From positions 434,001 through 498,000 of the forward strand of contig NZ_CP084115.1 in the NCBI RefSeq assembly GCF_020217465.1: 64,000 nucleotides of DNA, written 5' to 3'. The stretch comes from Cobetia amphilecti (GTDB lineage Bacteria > Pseudomonadota > Gammaproteobacteria > Pseudomonadales > Halomonadaceae). This document shows positions 1 through 9,064 of this stretch, piece after piece (the first letter of the stretch is position 1; the number at the start of each line of letters is the position of its first letter). The notes under the pieces were generated by a model. That model searched no databases, was not told the DNA's origin, and saw only the letters and a program-made list of their open reading frames with translations. The position numbers were made by a program, and so were the translations under genes.

Positions 1-110
1 AGCTGTTGATCGTCCATGACATCGGCACCGAATCCACCGAGGTGATGACGCTGGAACAGTGGCAGTCCTTCGGTCGCCAGCTGGCGGACGATGAGGAAGA
101 GGGCGACTGA
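1..110 (+). CDS. C-terminal end of an unidentified protein (partial)
   Basis: An open frame enters from the left edge (first full codon at base 3) and ends with TGA at 108-110. The 35 visible residues read as LLIVHDIGTESTEVM and end in an acidic tail, DDEEEGD. Nothing in this tail identifies the family. A strong hairpin terminator lies about 70 bases downstream, so this is probably the last gene of its transcript. Confidence 0.6.
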   Translation, partial: LLIVHDIGTESTEVMTLEQWQSFGRQLADDEEEGD

Positions 111-178
111 GCCCAGCCAGCGGTCATGATGTGTGGAGCATGCCCTGATCCTTACCCTGCCCCTGACCTCGAGGCTGG

Positions 179-219
179 AAACGACAACGCCCCTGGCACA
201 GGCCAGGGGCGTTGTCGTT
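179..219. terminator. Bidirectional intrinsic terminator
   Basis: Near-perfect inverted repeat with a 17-base stem (ACGACAACGCCCCTGGC and its complement) and a 4-base loop, ending in GTTGTCGTT. It sits between the partial gene at the left edge and the convergent transporter gene, so it can serve both. Confidence 0.8.
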
Positions 220-267
220 CATGAAGCGCCAGTTGTTGCGGTTAGTGGCGTCTGGCGATGCGCCGGA

Positions 268-1578
268 TCATGCGAACCACATCGGCACGACCAGGCTCGA
301 GATCAGCAGAATCAAGGCCCCGCCCAGGCGCGAGGAAATCTGCGCGAAGGGCATCAGCTGCATGCGATTGGCCGCCGAGAGTACGGCGACGTCACCCGTG
401 CCGCCCATGTTGGCCATGCACAGGCCAGCGGTGATGGCGGACTCGATGGGATAGAAGCCGACCAGCTTGCCCACCAGGCCCGCACCGAAGGCGGCGCCCG
501 CGACGACACCGAACACGATCACCACGTAGGTGATGGTGATGGCATCGATCACCTGGCCCAGATCGGTATAGGCCACGCCGATGCCGAACAGCAGCGCGAA
601 GGTCCAGTTGCCTGCCACGAACCGGAACCATTGAGCGGCGGCCTGATTGATGTTCTCCGGTACCAGGTTGGCGCACTTGAGCACGGCGACCGCGATGATC
701 ATCAGCGCGTAGGGGTGCAGCGGAATGACCTTGCCGAGAATCTGGCTGGCGACGAAGAAGCTCAGCGCAATCACCATGCCGATGCCCAGCTGGGACAGGT
801 CAGGCGTGCTCTTCTCTTCGCGGACATTGACGCCCGGCATCATCTGGCCGCCACCGGTCAGTGACGGGAAGCGCTTGCCAAGCCCGTTGAGCAGCCCGGC
901 AATGATGATGGCGAAGACATTGCCCAGGGCCAGTGCCGGCACCAGGATCGAGATATAGTAGCTGGCCGGTTGCCCCAGCAGCTGCTCGTAGATCTGGCTC
1001 ATCGGCACGGCGCCGGCGCCCATGCCGCCGCCCATGATGGGCAGGGCGATGACCATGACGGCATCCTTGGGCGAGAAGCCCATGACCCAGCCGACCAGCA
1101 TCGCGAAGAGCGCCGCGAACAGCACCGAGCACAGCAGCGGCAGCGCGAAGCGGGCCCCGACCTTGACCAGTACGCGGGAGTCCATGCCGAGAATGCTGCC
1201 GGTGATCAGCGCCGCGATGTAGAAGTTCAGAAAGCCACCGGCCTTCATGAACTCACTGACATTCGCCGTGACTTCCTGCGGCAGCCAGCCGCTGTAGACC
1301 AGCGCTGCGGCACCGAAGATGGCGAGAATGGCGCCGCCACCCAGATAGCTGTTGATGATCGGCAGGCGGTCGCCCAGAAAGCCCAGCAGCTCCCCGAGAA
1401 TCATCATGACCAGCAGCGCGCCGATCATGCCCGCAGGCAGGGTGTCGGTGGCGATGGCGGCGACAAGAACCAGGAAGGACAGGGCGAAGATCGGCAGCGA
1501 CATGCCGAAGATGCGCGTCTTCTGCCAGGGGGACTCTGCGGCAGGCGTGGCCGTGGCGGTCTGCGAGGAATGTGTCAT
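268..1578 (-). CDS. 2-hydroxycarboxylate transporter (CitS/MaeN family)
   Basis: This 436-residue integral membrane protein belongs to the 2-hydroxycarboxylate transporter (2HCT) family, which takes up citrate or malate, usually with Na+. Two family signatures are visible: a glycine-rich re-entrant loop, PIMGGGMGAGAVPMSQIY, near the middle (about residues 180-200) and a second, CMANMGGTGDVAVLSAA, near residue 390. About eleven hydrophobic segments are present, and the length is typical. It is transcribed divergently from a CitA/DcuS-type sensor kinase and its regulator, which fits control by extracellular di- or tricarboxylate. Substrate (malate, citrate or both) cannot be decided from sequence alone. 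Confidence 0.9.
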   Translation of the reverse strand: MTHSSQTATATPAAESPWQKTRIFGMSLPIFALSFLVLVAAIATDTLPAGMIGALLVMMILGELLGFLGDRLPIINSYLGGGAILAIFGAAALVYSGWLPQEVTANVSEFMKAGGFLNFYIAALITGSILGMDSRVLVKVGARFALPLLCSVLFAALFAMLVGWVMGFSPKDAVMVIALPIMGGGMGAGAVPMSQIYEQLLGQPASYYISILVPALALGNVFAIIIAGLLNGLGKRFPSLTGGGQMMPGVNVREEKSTPDLSQLGIGMVIALSFFVASQILGKVIPLHPYALMIIAVAVLKCANLVPENINQAAAQWFRFVAGNWTFALLFGIGVAYTDLGQVIDAITITYVVIVFGVVAGAAFGAGLVGKLVGFYPIESAITAGLCMANMGGTGDVAVLSAANRMQLMPFAQISSRLGGALILLISSLVVPMWFA

Positions 1579-1770
1579 GCATGCTCCTTGTCCTGCACTC
1601 TGTCGTTGCAGGACCTGTTGTCATGCCCGGACGCGTTGGCGTGGCATCGCGGGATCGTTTGGGACGGGGAAGGGACATCATGTTCGCGCACTGGATGCGC
1701 GTCACAGGGAGCTTACGGTGTGGCTCCCGAGGGCCAAGTTTTGCGAATTAAAGAAAGCCTTTTGAAACTT

Positions 1771-3588
1771 ATGAAAGCGCCGGCTGCCGCTCGCCCATGC
1801 GCCGGGCCGAATGGCCATGCCACCAAGGGGGCACATGGCTTGTCCGGCGTGTTGCGGCATTCTCAACCCGGACTGAGCGCGCTGACCTCATTGCTCGCCG
1901 CCGGCATGGTGATCGTCAGCCTGCTGGTCGCGGCCTGGCTCTTCAGTGCCCAGCTGGAGCGGACCCAGCGCGAGATTCAGGGCCAGCGCATTGCCGCTCT
2001 TGCCCAGCGTATCGCGCGTCTGCCCGAGGTGCGTTCCGCCCTGAGCGAGGCCAGCTCGCCGCAGGCTGCGCCTCCTGTCGCGGACAGCCGCCTGGCGGCA
2101 CGCATCGAGCGACTGCGTCGGGAGAATGCCGTCGACTTCATCGTGGTGATGCGCCCGGATGGCTTGCGGCTCAGTCACCCGGACCCCGCACGCATCGGGC
2201 AGCTCTTCCAGGGTGGCGACGAACAGCGTGCGCTTGCCGGCGCCTCCTACCTCTCCGAATCCCGCGGCACGCTCGGCGAAAGCCTGCGCAGCTTCGTTCC
2301 GGTCATGGCGAATGCGTCCAGGGGCGGTGAGCGCGCCGTCGTCGGTGCGGTGGCCATCGGTATCACGCTGGATTCCCTGGGGCGGCGTCTGGCCGATGAG
2401 AAGCGCCAGCTGCTGCTCGGACTAGGTTTGTTGATGCTGTTCGGCACGCTGGGCGCACTGGGACTTGCGCACTATCTGCGCAGACAGCTCAAGGGACTGG
2501 AGCCGGCGGCCATCGCGCGGCTGGTGGAGGAGCATCAGGCGGTGCTGGCCAGCCTGGAAGAGGGCATCATCGTGGTCGACCCCGAGGGGCGGATTACGCT
2601 GGTGAATGCCGCGGCGCGCGAGTTGCTGGGGGCCTTGCCGACGCTGGGAGAGCGCCTTGATGACTGGTTGCCCGACACCGGCATGCGTGAGTGCCTCGTC
2701 GCGCACCAGCCGGTGAGCGAGCAGGAAGAGACCCGACTGCGCCAGGTGACCCACGGCGGGCGGCGATTGCTGGTGCGTTGCCAGCGGGTGCATGATGGCG
2801 AGCTTCTGATGGGCGGCGTGCTGGTACTGCGCGAGCACGACCGCATGCAGCGCCTCGCCGAGGAGCTGACCGGCGTCCGCCGCCAGGCGGAGTCACTGCG
2901 TGCCGCGCGCCATGAGTTCCGCAACCGGCTGCATGTGCTGTCGGGCCTGACACAGATGCAGGACCTCGCCGGTCTGCGCGATTATCTGGCGTTGCTGGTG
3001 GAGCGGGAGTTGCCGGCGGATGCCGCGGCCGCCGAGCGCATCGTGGACCCTCTGCTGGCAGGCCTCTTGATCGGCAAGCACAGCGAGGCTCGCGAGCGTG
3101 GCATCACGCTGACGGTCGAGTTGGAGATCGAATGCCATCATGGCCGCTGCGCTGAGTGGGGAATGTCACAGGACGATGGCGCTCAGGCCGAGTTTCCGGT
3201 GCTGGAGCGTAGCTTGAGTCATGATCTGGTCAGCGTGATCGGCAATCTGCTCGACAATGCCTTCGAAGCGCTGGAGGAGGTGGGCGCTGACGCTCACGCC
3301 CCGTCTGTGACCCTGGGGTTGATGCTGGAATCACTGGACCCGTCGGCAGAGGCGCAGTTGTCGATCAGCGTGGCGGACAACGGCCCCGGCATGCCGACGG
3401 AGCTGAGGCAGACGGCACGCATGGCGGGGGTGAGCAGTCATGGAGAAGGCCGCGGGCTGGGCCTGTCGCTGGTGCAGGAGATCGTGACCGCGCGCGAGGG
3501 AGAATGGCACCTCTATGCGCCCTCGGGCGGCGGTACCCTGGTCGAGCTGACCCTGCCTTGCCGACTGCTGACTGGCGCGGCGCCCTGA
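1771..3588 (+). CDS. CitA/DcuS-type sensor histidine kinase
   Basis: Membrane sensor kinase of about 605 residues. Order of domains: first membrane helix (about 35-58), periplasmic sensor domain with the CitA/DcuS ligand pattern (RPDGLRLSHPDPARIG, GGDEQRAL and GTLGESLRSFVPV), second helix (about 212-234), cytoplasmic PAS domain, a SpoOB-type dimerisation helix with phospho-acceptor His near 381 (RHEFRNRLHVLSGL), and a HATPase domain with N (LLDNAFEAL), G1 (DNGPGMP) and G2 (GRGLGLSLV) boxes. Such kinases bind citrate, malate or fumarate outside the cell. The partner regulator follows after 65 bases and the likely target, the 2HCT carrier, is divergent. The frame stays open far upstream as antisense; ATG 1771 is chosen because it precedes the first helix, but its ribosome site is weak, so the start is uncertain. 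Confidence 0.88.
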   Translation: MKAPAAARPCAGPNGHATKGAHGLSGVLRHSQPGLSALTSLLAAGMVIVSLLVAAWLFSAQLERTQREIQGQRIAALAQRIARLPEVRSALSEASSPQAAPPVADSRLAARIERLRRENAVDFIVVMRPDGLRLSHPDPARIGQLFQGGDEQRALAGASYLSESRGTLGESLRSFVPVMANASRGGERAVVGAVAIGITLDSLGRRLADEKRQLLLGLGLLMLFGTLGALGLAHYLRRQLKGLEPAAIARLVEEHQAVLASLEEGIIVVDPEGRITLVNAAARELLGALPTLGERLDDWLPDTGMRECLVAHQPVSEQEETRLRQVTHGGRRLLVRCQRVHDGELLMGGVLVLREHDRMQRLAEELTGVRRQAESLRAARHEFRNRLHVLSGLTQMQDLAGLRDYLALLVERELPADAAAAERIVDPLLAGLLIGKHSEARERGITLTVELEIECHHGRCAEWGMSQDDGAQAEFPVLERSLSHDLVSVIGNLLDNAFEALEEVGADAHAPSVTLGLMLESLDPSAEAQLSISVADNGPGMPTELRQTARMAGVSSHGEGRGLGLSLVQEIVTAREGEWHLYAPSGGGTLVELTLPCRLLTGAAP

Positions 3589-3653
3589 TAGGGGGCCGCG
3601 CATCACAGGATGGCGTTGCGGCCGGAATTTGCACAACGAAGGAGCCAGAGCGC

Positions 3654-4391
3654 ATGCGTGTGCTGATAGTCGAAGACGACCCCATGGTCATGCGTCTCAA
3701 TGTCGAATACCTCAGTCGCATCGACGGCATGCGCCTGGTGGCCCAGTGCGAGGATGTCGCGACGGCACTCGACGTGCTGGCGCAGGAAGCGGTGGACCTG
3801 GTGCTGCTGGATGTCTACCTGCGCAGCCGCAGCGGGCTGGAAGTGTTGCGATGGCTGAGGCGCCACGCCGCCCCCGATATCCAGGTGATCCTGATCACCG
3901 CCGCCAGTGAGGCGGACACGGTGCGCAGCGCACATGCGCTCGGGGTGTGCGATTACCTGGTAAAACCCTTCAGCTTCGCCCGTTTTCAGCAGGCGTTGGC
4001 ACTGGCGCGTCGCGGCCGCCAGCAGCTGGAGAGCCTAGAGGGTGAAGTCAGCCAGCAACAACTGGACCAGCTTTTCGGCGTGCAAGGGCTGGTCAGCGGC
4101 GCTGCGGGCGCGGTACCCGAGGGGCGCCTGCCCAAGGGCGTGACGGCGGCATCTCTAGCCCTGGTGGCCAGTGCCATCATGGCGCTGCCGCGTGAGGAAG
4201 GCAGCTTCACCAGTGAGGCGTTGCTGCCTGCCACCGGCATGTCGCGAGTGACCATCCGCAAGTACCTGCGCCATCTCGCGGCCTGCGGCATGCTCAGCGA
4301 GGCCTTCCACTACGGTCAGATCGGCCGGCCATCCTTCACCTATCAGGTCATCGACCGTCAGGCCCTGTCCAGACAGTGCCGTCAGGCCTGA
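3654..4391 (+). CDS. CitB/DcuR-type response regulator
   Basis: Response regulator of 245 residues. The receiver domain occupies about residues 1-120, with the acidic pocket VEDD near the start, phospho-acceptor D53 (LVLLDVYL) and the conserved lysine in VKPFSF. The C-terminal part carries a helix-turn-helix (TGMSRVTIRKYLRHLAACG) typical of the CitB/DcuR branch. It follows the sensor kinase in the same direction, so the two form a pair that probably activates the divergent 2HCT carrier gene. The start at 3654 has a good ribosome site (AAGGAG) upstream. The gene is convergent with mnmC and only 14 bases separate their stops. Confidence 0.88.
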   Translation: MRVLIVEDDPMVMRLNVEYLSRIDGMRLVAQCEDVATALDVLAQEAVDLVLLDVYLRSRSGLEVLRWLRRHAAPDIQVILITAASEADTVRSAHALGVCDYLVKPFSFARFQQALALARRGRQQLESLEGEVSQQQLDQLFGVQGLVSGAAGAVPEGRLPKGVTAASLALVASAIMALPREEGSFTSEALLPATGMSRVTIRKYLRHLAACGMLSEAFHYGQIGRPSFTYQVIDRQALSRQCRQA

Positions 4392-4405
4392 GTGATGCCG
4401 ACCTC

Positions 4406-6754
4406 TCAGCGCCGCTGGACGATATCGCGGATCAGGCGGCGTCCCGGGTGCAGGTGCTCGGCCAGTTCGCGTTCCAGCGGCAGCGGTTCGCCGCACAGTC
4501 GCGAGGCGATCAGCTCAGCGCACAGCGGGGCGGTGGTGAAGCCGCGTGAGCCGTGTGCGGTGGAGAGCCACAGGCCGGGCAGGTGGGCGCCGCTCGACTG
4601 TGGCACGCGCTTTTTCGCATCGAAGGCCATGGCGGCGTAGTCCTCACGCCATTGCGCGGCGTCCGGTGCCGGGCCGGCCAGCGGGCTCTTGTCCGGGCTG
4701 GCGGCGCGCCAGGCGACACGTCCCTGCCAGTCATCGTCTTCCAGCCTGACGCCACGCGCCTGCTCCCAGGCGGCGACGAAGGCGGGCAAGGCACTGCGCA
4801 GTTCAGCGACATTGGCGGCGTGATCCGCCTCGCGGACCGCCTCATCCTCATCGCGTGGGGCGAAGGTCGCGCCGAAGCTGAGGGTCACGCTGCCATCGGC
4901 GTGGCGCTGATAGGGCGAGACATAGCCACCGGCGCACACCACGCTGTCGAGCGCTGGCAGGAGCGCGGCGTGTTCCGCCGCTACCGTGATCTCGCTGACC
5001 TGGCCGCGAATCGGCTGCAGCGGCAGATGCGCGAGCGGCTCGGGCAGGTGAGTCTGCTCCCCCTGCGCGACAATCAGCTGATCGACTTCCATGCTGGTGC
5101 CGTCGCTGGTCTGCAGCTGCCAGCGTGGCGCGCCGTTGCCAGTGGCCCCGCTTTCCTCGGCTTCCAGCGACTGAATGGCCTCGATGCGCGCCTGCAGAAA
5201 GCGGATGCCCGGGGTGGCGGCGAGGTGCTGGCAGAGCGCGCTGGGGCGCACCCAGCCGGCGACCGGATAGAAGAGGCCGTCGAAGGCGATCTCGCTGCCG
5301 GCGATCCGGCTGGCCTCGCTGGCGCTGACCGGCTTGAGCAGCGCCTCGGGCAGCGGGTGATTGTCGAGGAAGCGCTGCTGGCGCTTGCGCTCACGTTCAC
5401 TGGTGGCCAGCTGCAGCACGCCGCTGGCGGACCACAGGGTCTGCTCGGGGTCGAGGCTTGCCAGCCAGCGCCGGCTGTACTGCAGCGCGGCCAGCTGGAA
5501 GCGACTGGCGGGATTGGTCTCGGCGGCCAGCTTGACGTAGAGCGCGCCCTGGCGATTGCCGGAGGCGCGCGCGCCGGGGGCTTCGGCATCGATCAGCGTG
5601 ACCTGCACGCCGCGCCGCGCCAGCGCCTCGGCGCAGCTGGTGCCGGCGATACCGGCGCCGAGTACCGCGACATGCGACTCGCGAGAAATGGGCGCGGGCT
5701 GCGGAGCCTGAGTCCAGGGCTGCTCACGACGCAGCGGATGAAGGGCGCCACGCACCGCGTGCTCCTGCATGGGGGCATGGCCGGATGCGGGTGAGGCATC
5801 AAGCCCCATCAGCTCGGCGCGCGCGGCGGCGGTCGGCTCGTCCAGCTCGCCGCAGATCATCTCGCGCTTCATACCGTGGCCGGGCACCTTGCGCCACACG
5901 AAGCCTGCCGCGCGCAGGCCACGCCGCACGAAGCCCGCGGCGGTGAAGGTGGCGAAGGTCGCCGTGGGGCGCGAGACACCTGCCATGGCCGCGAACAGCT
6001 CGGGTGACCACATCTGCGGATTCTTCGACGGCGAGAAGCCATCGAGGAACCAGGCATCCACGCCACCTTCCAGGCGCGACAGGCGCTCCACCGCATCGCC
6101 GAAGTGCAGGTCCAGGGTGATGCGCTCATCCAGCCACAGGCGGTGCACGCCGAGGACGGCAGCGGGCCATTGAGCGACCAGCGGCTTCGCCAGTGAGGCG
6201 AGGTCCGGCCAGGCGGACAGCGCCCGCTCGAGATCCGCGGCGCGCATCGGGTGCTTTTCCACCGAGATGACATGCAGGCGCGCCTCGGCGGGCGCCGTTG
6301 CCAGAAAGCGCTGGGCGGCGCACAGGATGTTGAGGCCGGTGCCGAAGCCGGTCTCGCCGATCACGAAGGGGCGCGCTCCCCGCCAGTCACGGAAGCGCTC
6401 GCTCAGCCGGTTGCTGTCGAGGAAGACGTGCACGGTCTCGGCGCGGCCATCGTGGATCGAGAAGTACACATCGCCGTAATCGGTGGCCTGTGGTGCGGTG
6501 TCGTCCCACTCGAGCTGCGCCTCCTCCAATGCCGCCAGTGGCGCCAGTGGTACGTCCGGCACCACGCCGGACGCCGTGACAGGCTCGATCGCGCTCGGTG
6601 GCGTCGTGGCAGGTTTGCGGGCCGCGGTGCCCGGCGCTTGCTGCGGCGAAGTCTTTCGGGCTGACGAGGCGGTCTGATTCGAATTTGACTGATCAGGAGC
6701 TGACTGGCCGGGGGCGGGCTGGCGGGGGGAGGAAGGGTGATCGTTCACGGGCAT
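4406..6754 (-). CDS. mnmC: Bifunctional tRNA 5-methylaminomethyl-2-thiouridine synthesis protein MnmC
   Basis: MnmC finishes the mnm5s2U modification at wobble position U34 of certain tRNAs. The C-terminal FAD domain removes the carboxymethyl group and the N-terminal SAM domain methylates the product. The methyltransferase half shows GDVYFSIHDG, the SAM loop IGETGFGTGLN and WFLDGFSPSKNP. The oxidase half starts with a dinucleotide fold (AVLGAGIAGTSCAEALARRG) around residue 365. At 782 residues it is longer than the roughly 670 usual in Enterobacteria, mainly because of a Gln/Ser/Pro-rich N-terminal extension of about 70 residues; a later start is possible because no clear ribosome site marks 6754. 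Confidence 0.92.
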   Translation of the reverse strand: MPVNDHPSSPRQPAPGQSAPDQSNSNQTASSARKTSPQQAPGTAARKPATTPPSAIEPVTASGVVPDVPLAPLAALEEAQLEWDDTAPQATDYGDVYFSIHDGRAETVHVFLDSNRLSERFRDWRGARPFVIGETGFGTGLNILCAAQRFLATAPAEARLHVISVEKHPMRAADLERALSAWPDLASLAKPLVAQWPAAVLGVHRLWLDERITLDLHFGDAVERLSRLEGGVDAWFLDGFSPSKNPQMWSPELFAAMAGVSRPTATFATFTAAGFVRRGLRAAGFVWRKVPGHGMKREMICGELDEPTAAARAELMGLDASPASGHAPMQEHAVRGALHPLRREQPWTQAPQPAPISRESHVAVLGAGIAGTSCAEALARRGVQVTLIDAEAPGARASGNRQGALYVKLAAETNPASRFQLAALQYSRRWLASLDPEQTLWSASGVLQLATSERERKRQQRFLDNHPLPEALLKPVSASEASRIAGSEIAFDGLFYPVAGWVRPSALCQHLAATPGIRFLQARIEAIQSLEAEESGATGNGAPRWQLQTSDGTSMEVDQLIVAQGEQTHLPEPLAHLPLQPIRGQVSEITVAAEHAALLPALDSVVCAGGYVSPYQRHADGSVTLSFGATFAPRDEDEAVREADHAANVAELRSALPAFVAAWEQARGVRLEDDDWQGRVAWRAASPDKSPLAGPAPDAAQWREDYAAMAFDAKKRVPQSSGAHLPGLWLSTAHGSRGFTTAPLCAELIASRLCGEPLPLERELAEHLHPGRRLIRDIVQRR

Positions 6755-6818
6755 TCCTGGCAGGAGGTCGAGCGGGAGAGCAGCACAGCGAGACAGCGGC
6801 AGAGCAAGGCCTGCAACG

Positions 6819-6851
6819 CAGACGACGGACAGCCAGGCTGTCCGTCGTCTG
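6819..6851. repeat. Perfect palindromic hairpin between yciI and mnmC
   Basis: A 15-base arm (CAGACGACGGACAGC) and its exact complement flank a tiny centre. It lies between the end of yciI and the start of mnmC. No T-run follows on either strand, so it may be a processing or partial termination structure rather than a classical terminator. Confidence 0.6.
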
Positions 6852-6889
6852 TGAGAAACCGCCGGTCAGATGACCGGTCGGACGCCGGG

Positions 6890-7189
6890 CTAGGGCAGGG
6901 TCTGCTTGAAGGGCTTCACTTCGGCGCTTTCATAGACACCGGCGATGACGAAGGGATCGGCATCGGCCCACTTCTGGGCGTCTTCGAGGGAATCGAACTC
7001 GGCGATGATGACGCTGCCGCTGAAGCCGGCTTCGCCCGGTGCTTCGCTGTCGATGGCCGGGTTGGGGCCGGCGATGACCAGACGACCGGCGGCGTGCAGC
7101 GCTTCCAGACGTGCCAGATGCGGCGGACGCGCCGCCATGCGCGCTTCGAGGCTACCTTCAACGTCCTGACAGACAATGGAGTAGAGCAT
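6890..7189 (-). CDS. yciI: YciI-family protein
   Basis: Small cytoplasmic protein of 99 residues of the YciI family (E. coli YciI is 98), a ferredoxin-like dimeric fold related to muconolactone isomerases. Visible family features are the N-terminal strand MLYSIVCQD, the conserved [14 protein letters not shown] helix and [17 protein letters not shown] near the end. The biological substrate is not established. The ATG at 7189 shares its A with the TGA stop of yciB (TGATG), so the two are translationally coupled; a GTG one codon upstream is the alternative start. Confidence 0.9.
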   Translation of the reverse strand: MLYSIVCQDVEGSLEARMAARPPHLARLEALHAAGRLVIAGPNPAIDSEAPGEAGFSGSVIIAEFDSLEDAQKWADADPFVIAGVYESAEVKPFKQTLP

Positions 7190-7770
7190 CACGAATCATC
7201 CTTTTGAGAATTGGTCGAGGAAGCGTTCTCTTCCTGAGGGGCCTGCACCATGTGACGGGACAGGTAGACGCCCTGAACGATGACGAACAGCAGTGTCAGA
7301 CCGAGCATGCCGAACAGCTTGAAATCGACCCAGATGTCTTCCGAGTAGTGGCTGAAGACGTAGATGTTGAGGCCGCCCATGGCGAGGAAGAATACCACCC
7401 AGGCCAGATTGAGGCGGTGCCAGATGGGACGCGGCAGCTGAATCGCCTTTTCCATCATGCGCTCCACCAGCGGCTTGCCACCGAACAGCGGCGACAGCAG
7501 GAAGGCGACGGCGAACAGCCAGTTGACCACGGTGGGCTTCCACTGGATGAAGGAGCTGTTGCCGAACAGCACGGTCGCGCCACCCAGCACGACGACCAGC
7601 GCCAGGGTGACCAGCTGCATCTTCTCGACGCGCTTGTGGCGCCAGTAGATGTACAGCACCTGCGCGAGGGTCGCGGGAATCAACACGGCGGTAGCCATGA
7701 TCATGTCGCCAGTCATCTTGTAGACGGCGAAGAAGATCACGATCGGCAGAAAGTCGAGCAACATCTTCAT
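7189..7770 (-). CDS. yciB: Inner membrane septation protein YciB (IspA/IspZ)
   Basis: Hydrophobic protein of 193 residues with about five membrane helices and the family N-terminus [18 protein letters not shown]. YciB proteins are inner membrane proteins linked to cell envelope synthesis and septation; the biochemical role is unclear. The start at ATG 7770 matches the conserved family N-terminus; the frame extends upstream but that part is low-quality. It is cotranscribed with yciI (one-base overlap) and divergent from rnm, the same neighbourhood seen in many gammaproteobacteria. Confidence 0.93.
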   Translation of the reverse strand: MKMLLDFLPIVIFFAVYKMTGDMIMATAVLIPATLAQVLYIYWRHKRVEKMQLVTLALVVVLGGATVLFGNSSFIQWKPTVVNWLFAVAFLLSPLFGGKPLVERMMEKAIQLPRPIWHRLNLAWVVFFLAMGGLNIYVFSHYSEDIWVDFKLFGMLGLTLLFVIVQGVYLSRHMVQAPQEENASSTNSQKDDS

Positions 7771-8021
7771 GGGTAATGCGCACTCCTGAACACGACGACG
7801 CAGCCGTCGGGAAGGCAAGGGCCTGTGCGAGTGGTATCCTGTCTGACACCAGCGGCGCACCCCTGCCTGCATGTGCTCATTCTGCCGCCATTGCTGCCTG
7901 CTGACAAAGCCCCTGTGTGTCCGGGCGCGCATCGCAGCCAATACTGCCCGACGTCTGGCCCGCTGGATCGCCTGCATCTCAGGCATCGCGTGGCACAGAC
8001 GTTCATCCCGAGAGGTTCCCC

Positions 8022-8999
8022 GTGTCCGACGTTATGTCCGACTCTTCGCCGATTTCCGCATCCCGCAAGCCGATCGAGTTTCGCCCGCTGCCGGAGCGCT
8101 TCGATTCCGATATCGAGGTGCCGGACATCGACCTGCACATGCATTCCACCGCCTCCGACGGCGGCATGGCACCGACAGAGCTGGTGGCGCTGGCCGCGCG
8201 GCGCGGTCTGTCACGCATGTCACTGACCGATCACGACAGCATGGAAGGCATCTTCGAGGCCCAGCAGGCCGCCCGCGCCGAGGGAATCTCGTTGCTGCCC
8301 GGCTGTGAGCTGTCGGTCCGCTGGCGCAACCAGACCATCCACATCGTGGCGTTGATGCCCGAGGGCGCCGGCGATGCGCTGAGTGCCGGTCTCAAGCAGC
8401 AGCACGAGGCGCGTGAACGCCGCAGCCACGAGATCGCCGCGCGCATGGAAAAGCTCGGGCTCGAGAATGCCTTCGAGCGCGCCCGGGAACAGGCCACGCT
8501 GAGTGGCTCAGGCGACCGCCCGCTGTCACGCCCGGATTTCGCCCGCGCGCTGGTCGAGGCCGGGATTGCACGCAACCTGCAGGACGCCTTCAAGCGGCAT
8601 CTGGGCGCGGGCCAGAAAGGCGACGTCAAGGCGCACTGGCCGGAGATGGAAGAGGCGGTGGGCTGGGTGCGTGCCGATGGCGGCATCGCCGTGATGGCGC
8701 ACCCGATGCGCTACAAGCTGACGCGCACCAAGCGTGGCGAGCTGCTGCGTGACTTCATTGCCGCCGGCGGTGAAGGCGCGGAACTGGTCAGCGGCTTCCA
8801 GAATATCGATCGCGCGCGTGACCTGGCGCGTCAGCTCGATGAGCTGGGCCTCTACGCCTCCGTCGGCAGTGACTTCCACTTCCCCGGCGGCCCGCTGGCG
8901 CCCGGCAGCATGAGTCCGCCGCCCCGCACCAAGGTGCCGCCCGTGTGGTGTCACCCGCGCATCGCGCCCTTTTTTGCGGCCGACGCTGCCTCCATGTGA
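8022..8999 (+). CDS. rnm: PHP-domain 5'-3' exoribonuclease RNase AM (YciV)
   Basis: PHP-superfamily metal-dependent phosphoesterase of about 325 residues. The metal-binding motifs are visible: DLHMHSTASDGGM near the N-terminus, LTDHDS about 35 residues later, GCELS, and SVGSDFHFPGG near the C-terminus. In E. coli the orthologue (YciV, RNase AM) trims 5' ends of rRNA precursors and can degrade 3',5'-phosphorylated nucleotides. GTG 8022 has a GAGAGG site six bases upstream; ATG 8034 is the alternative. It is followed by yciO 65 bases later, as in many relatives. Confidence 0.88.
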   Translation: MSDVMSDSSPISASRKPIEFRPLPERFDSDIEVPDIDLHMHSTASDGGMAPTELVALAARRGLSRMSLTDHDSMEGIFEAQQAARAEGISLLPGCELSVRWRNQTIHIVALMPEGAGDALSAGLKQQHEARERRSHEIAARMEKLGLENAFERAREQATLSGSGDRPLSRPDFARALVEAGIARNLQDAFKRHLGAGQKGDVKAHWPEMEEAVGWVRADGGIAVMAHPMRYKLTRTKRGELLRDFIAAGGEGAELVSGFQNIDRARDLARQLDELGLYASVGSDFHFPGGPLAPGSMSPPPRTKVPPVWCHPRIAPFFAADAASM

Positions 9000-9064
9000 T
9001 ATCAAGAGATCACCGTGACGCCAGTCCGCCTGCCGGGCTGGTGCCCAGACGCAAGGAGCACCGC

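Noticed and set aside
970-1770. Long upstream extension of the CitA-type kinase frame
   Set aside because: It lies entirely antisense to the 2HCT carrier, has no ribosome site and composition is that of a shadow frame; the kinase is taken to start at 1771.
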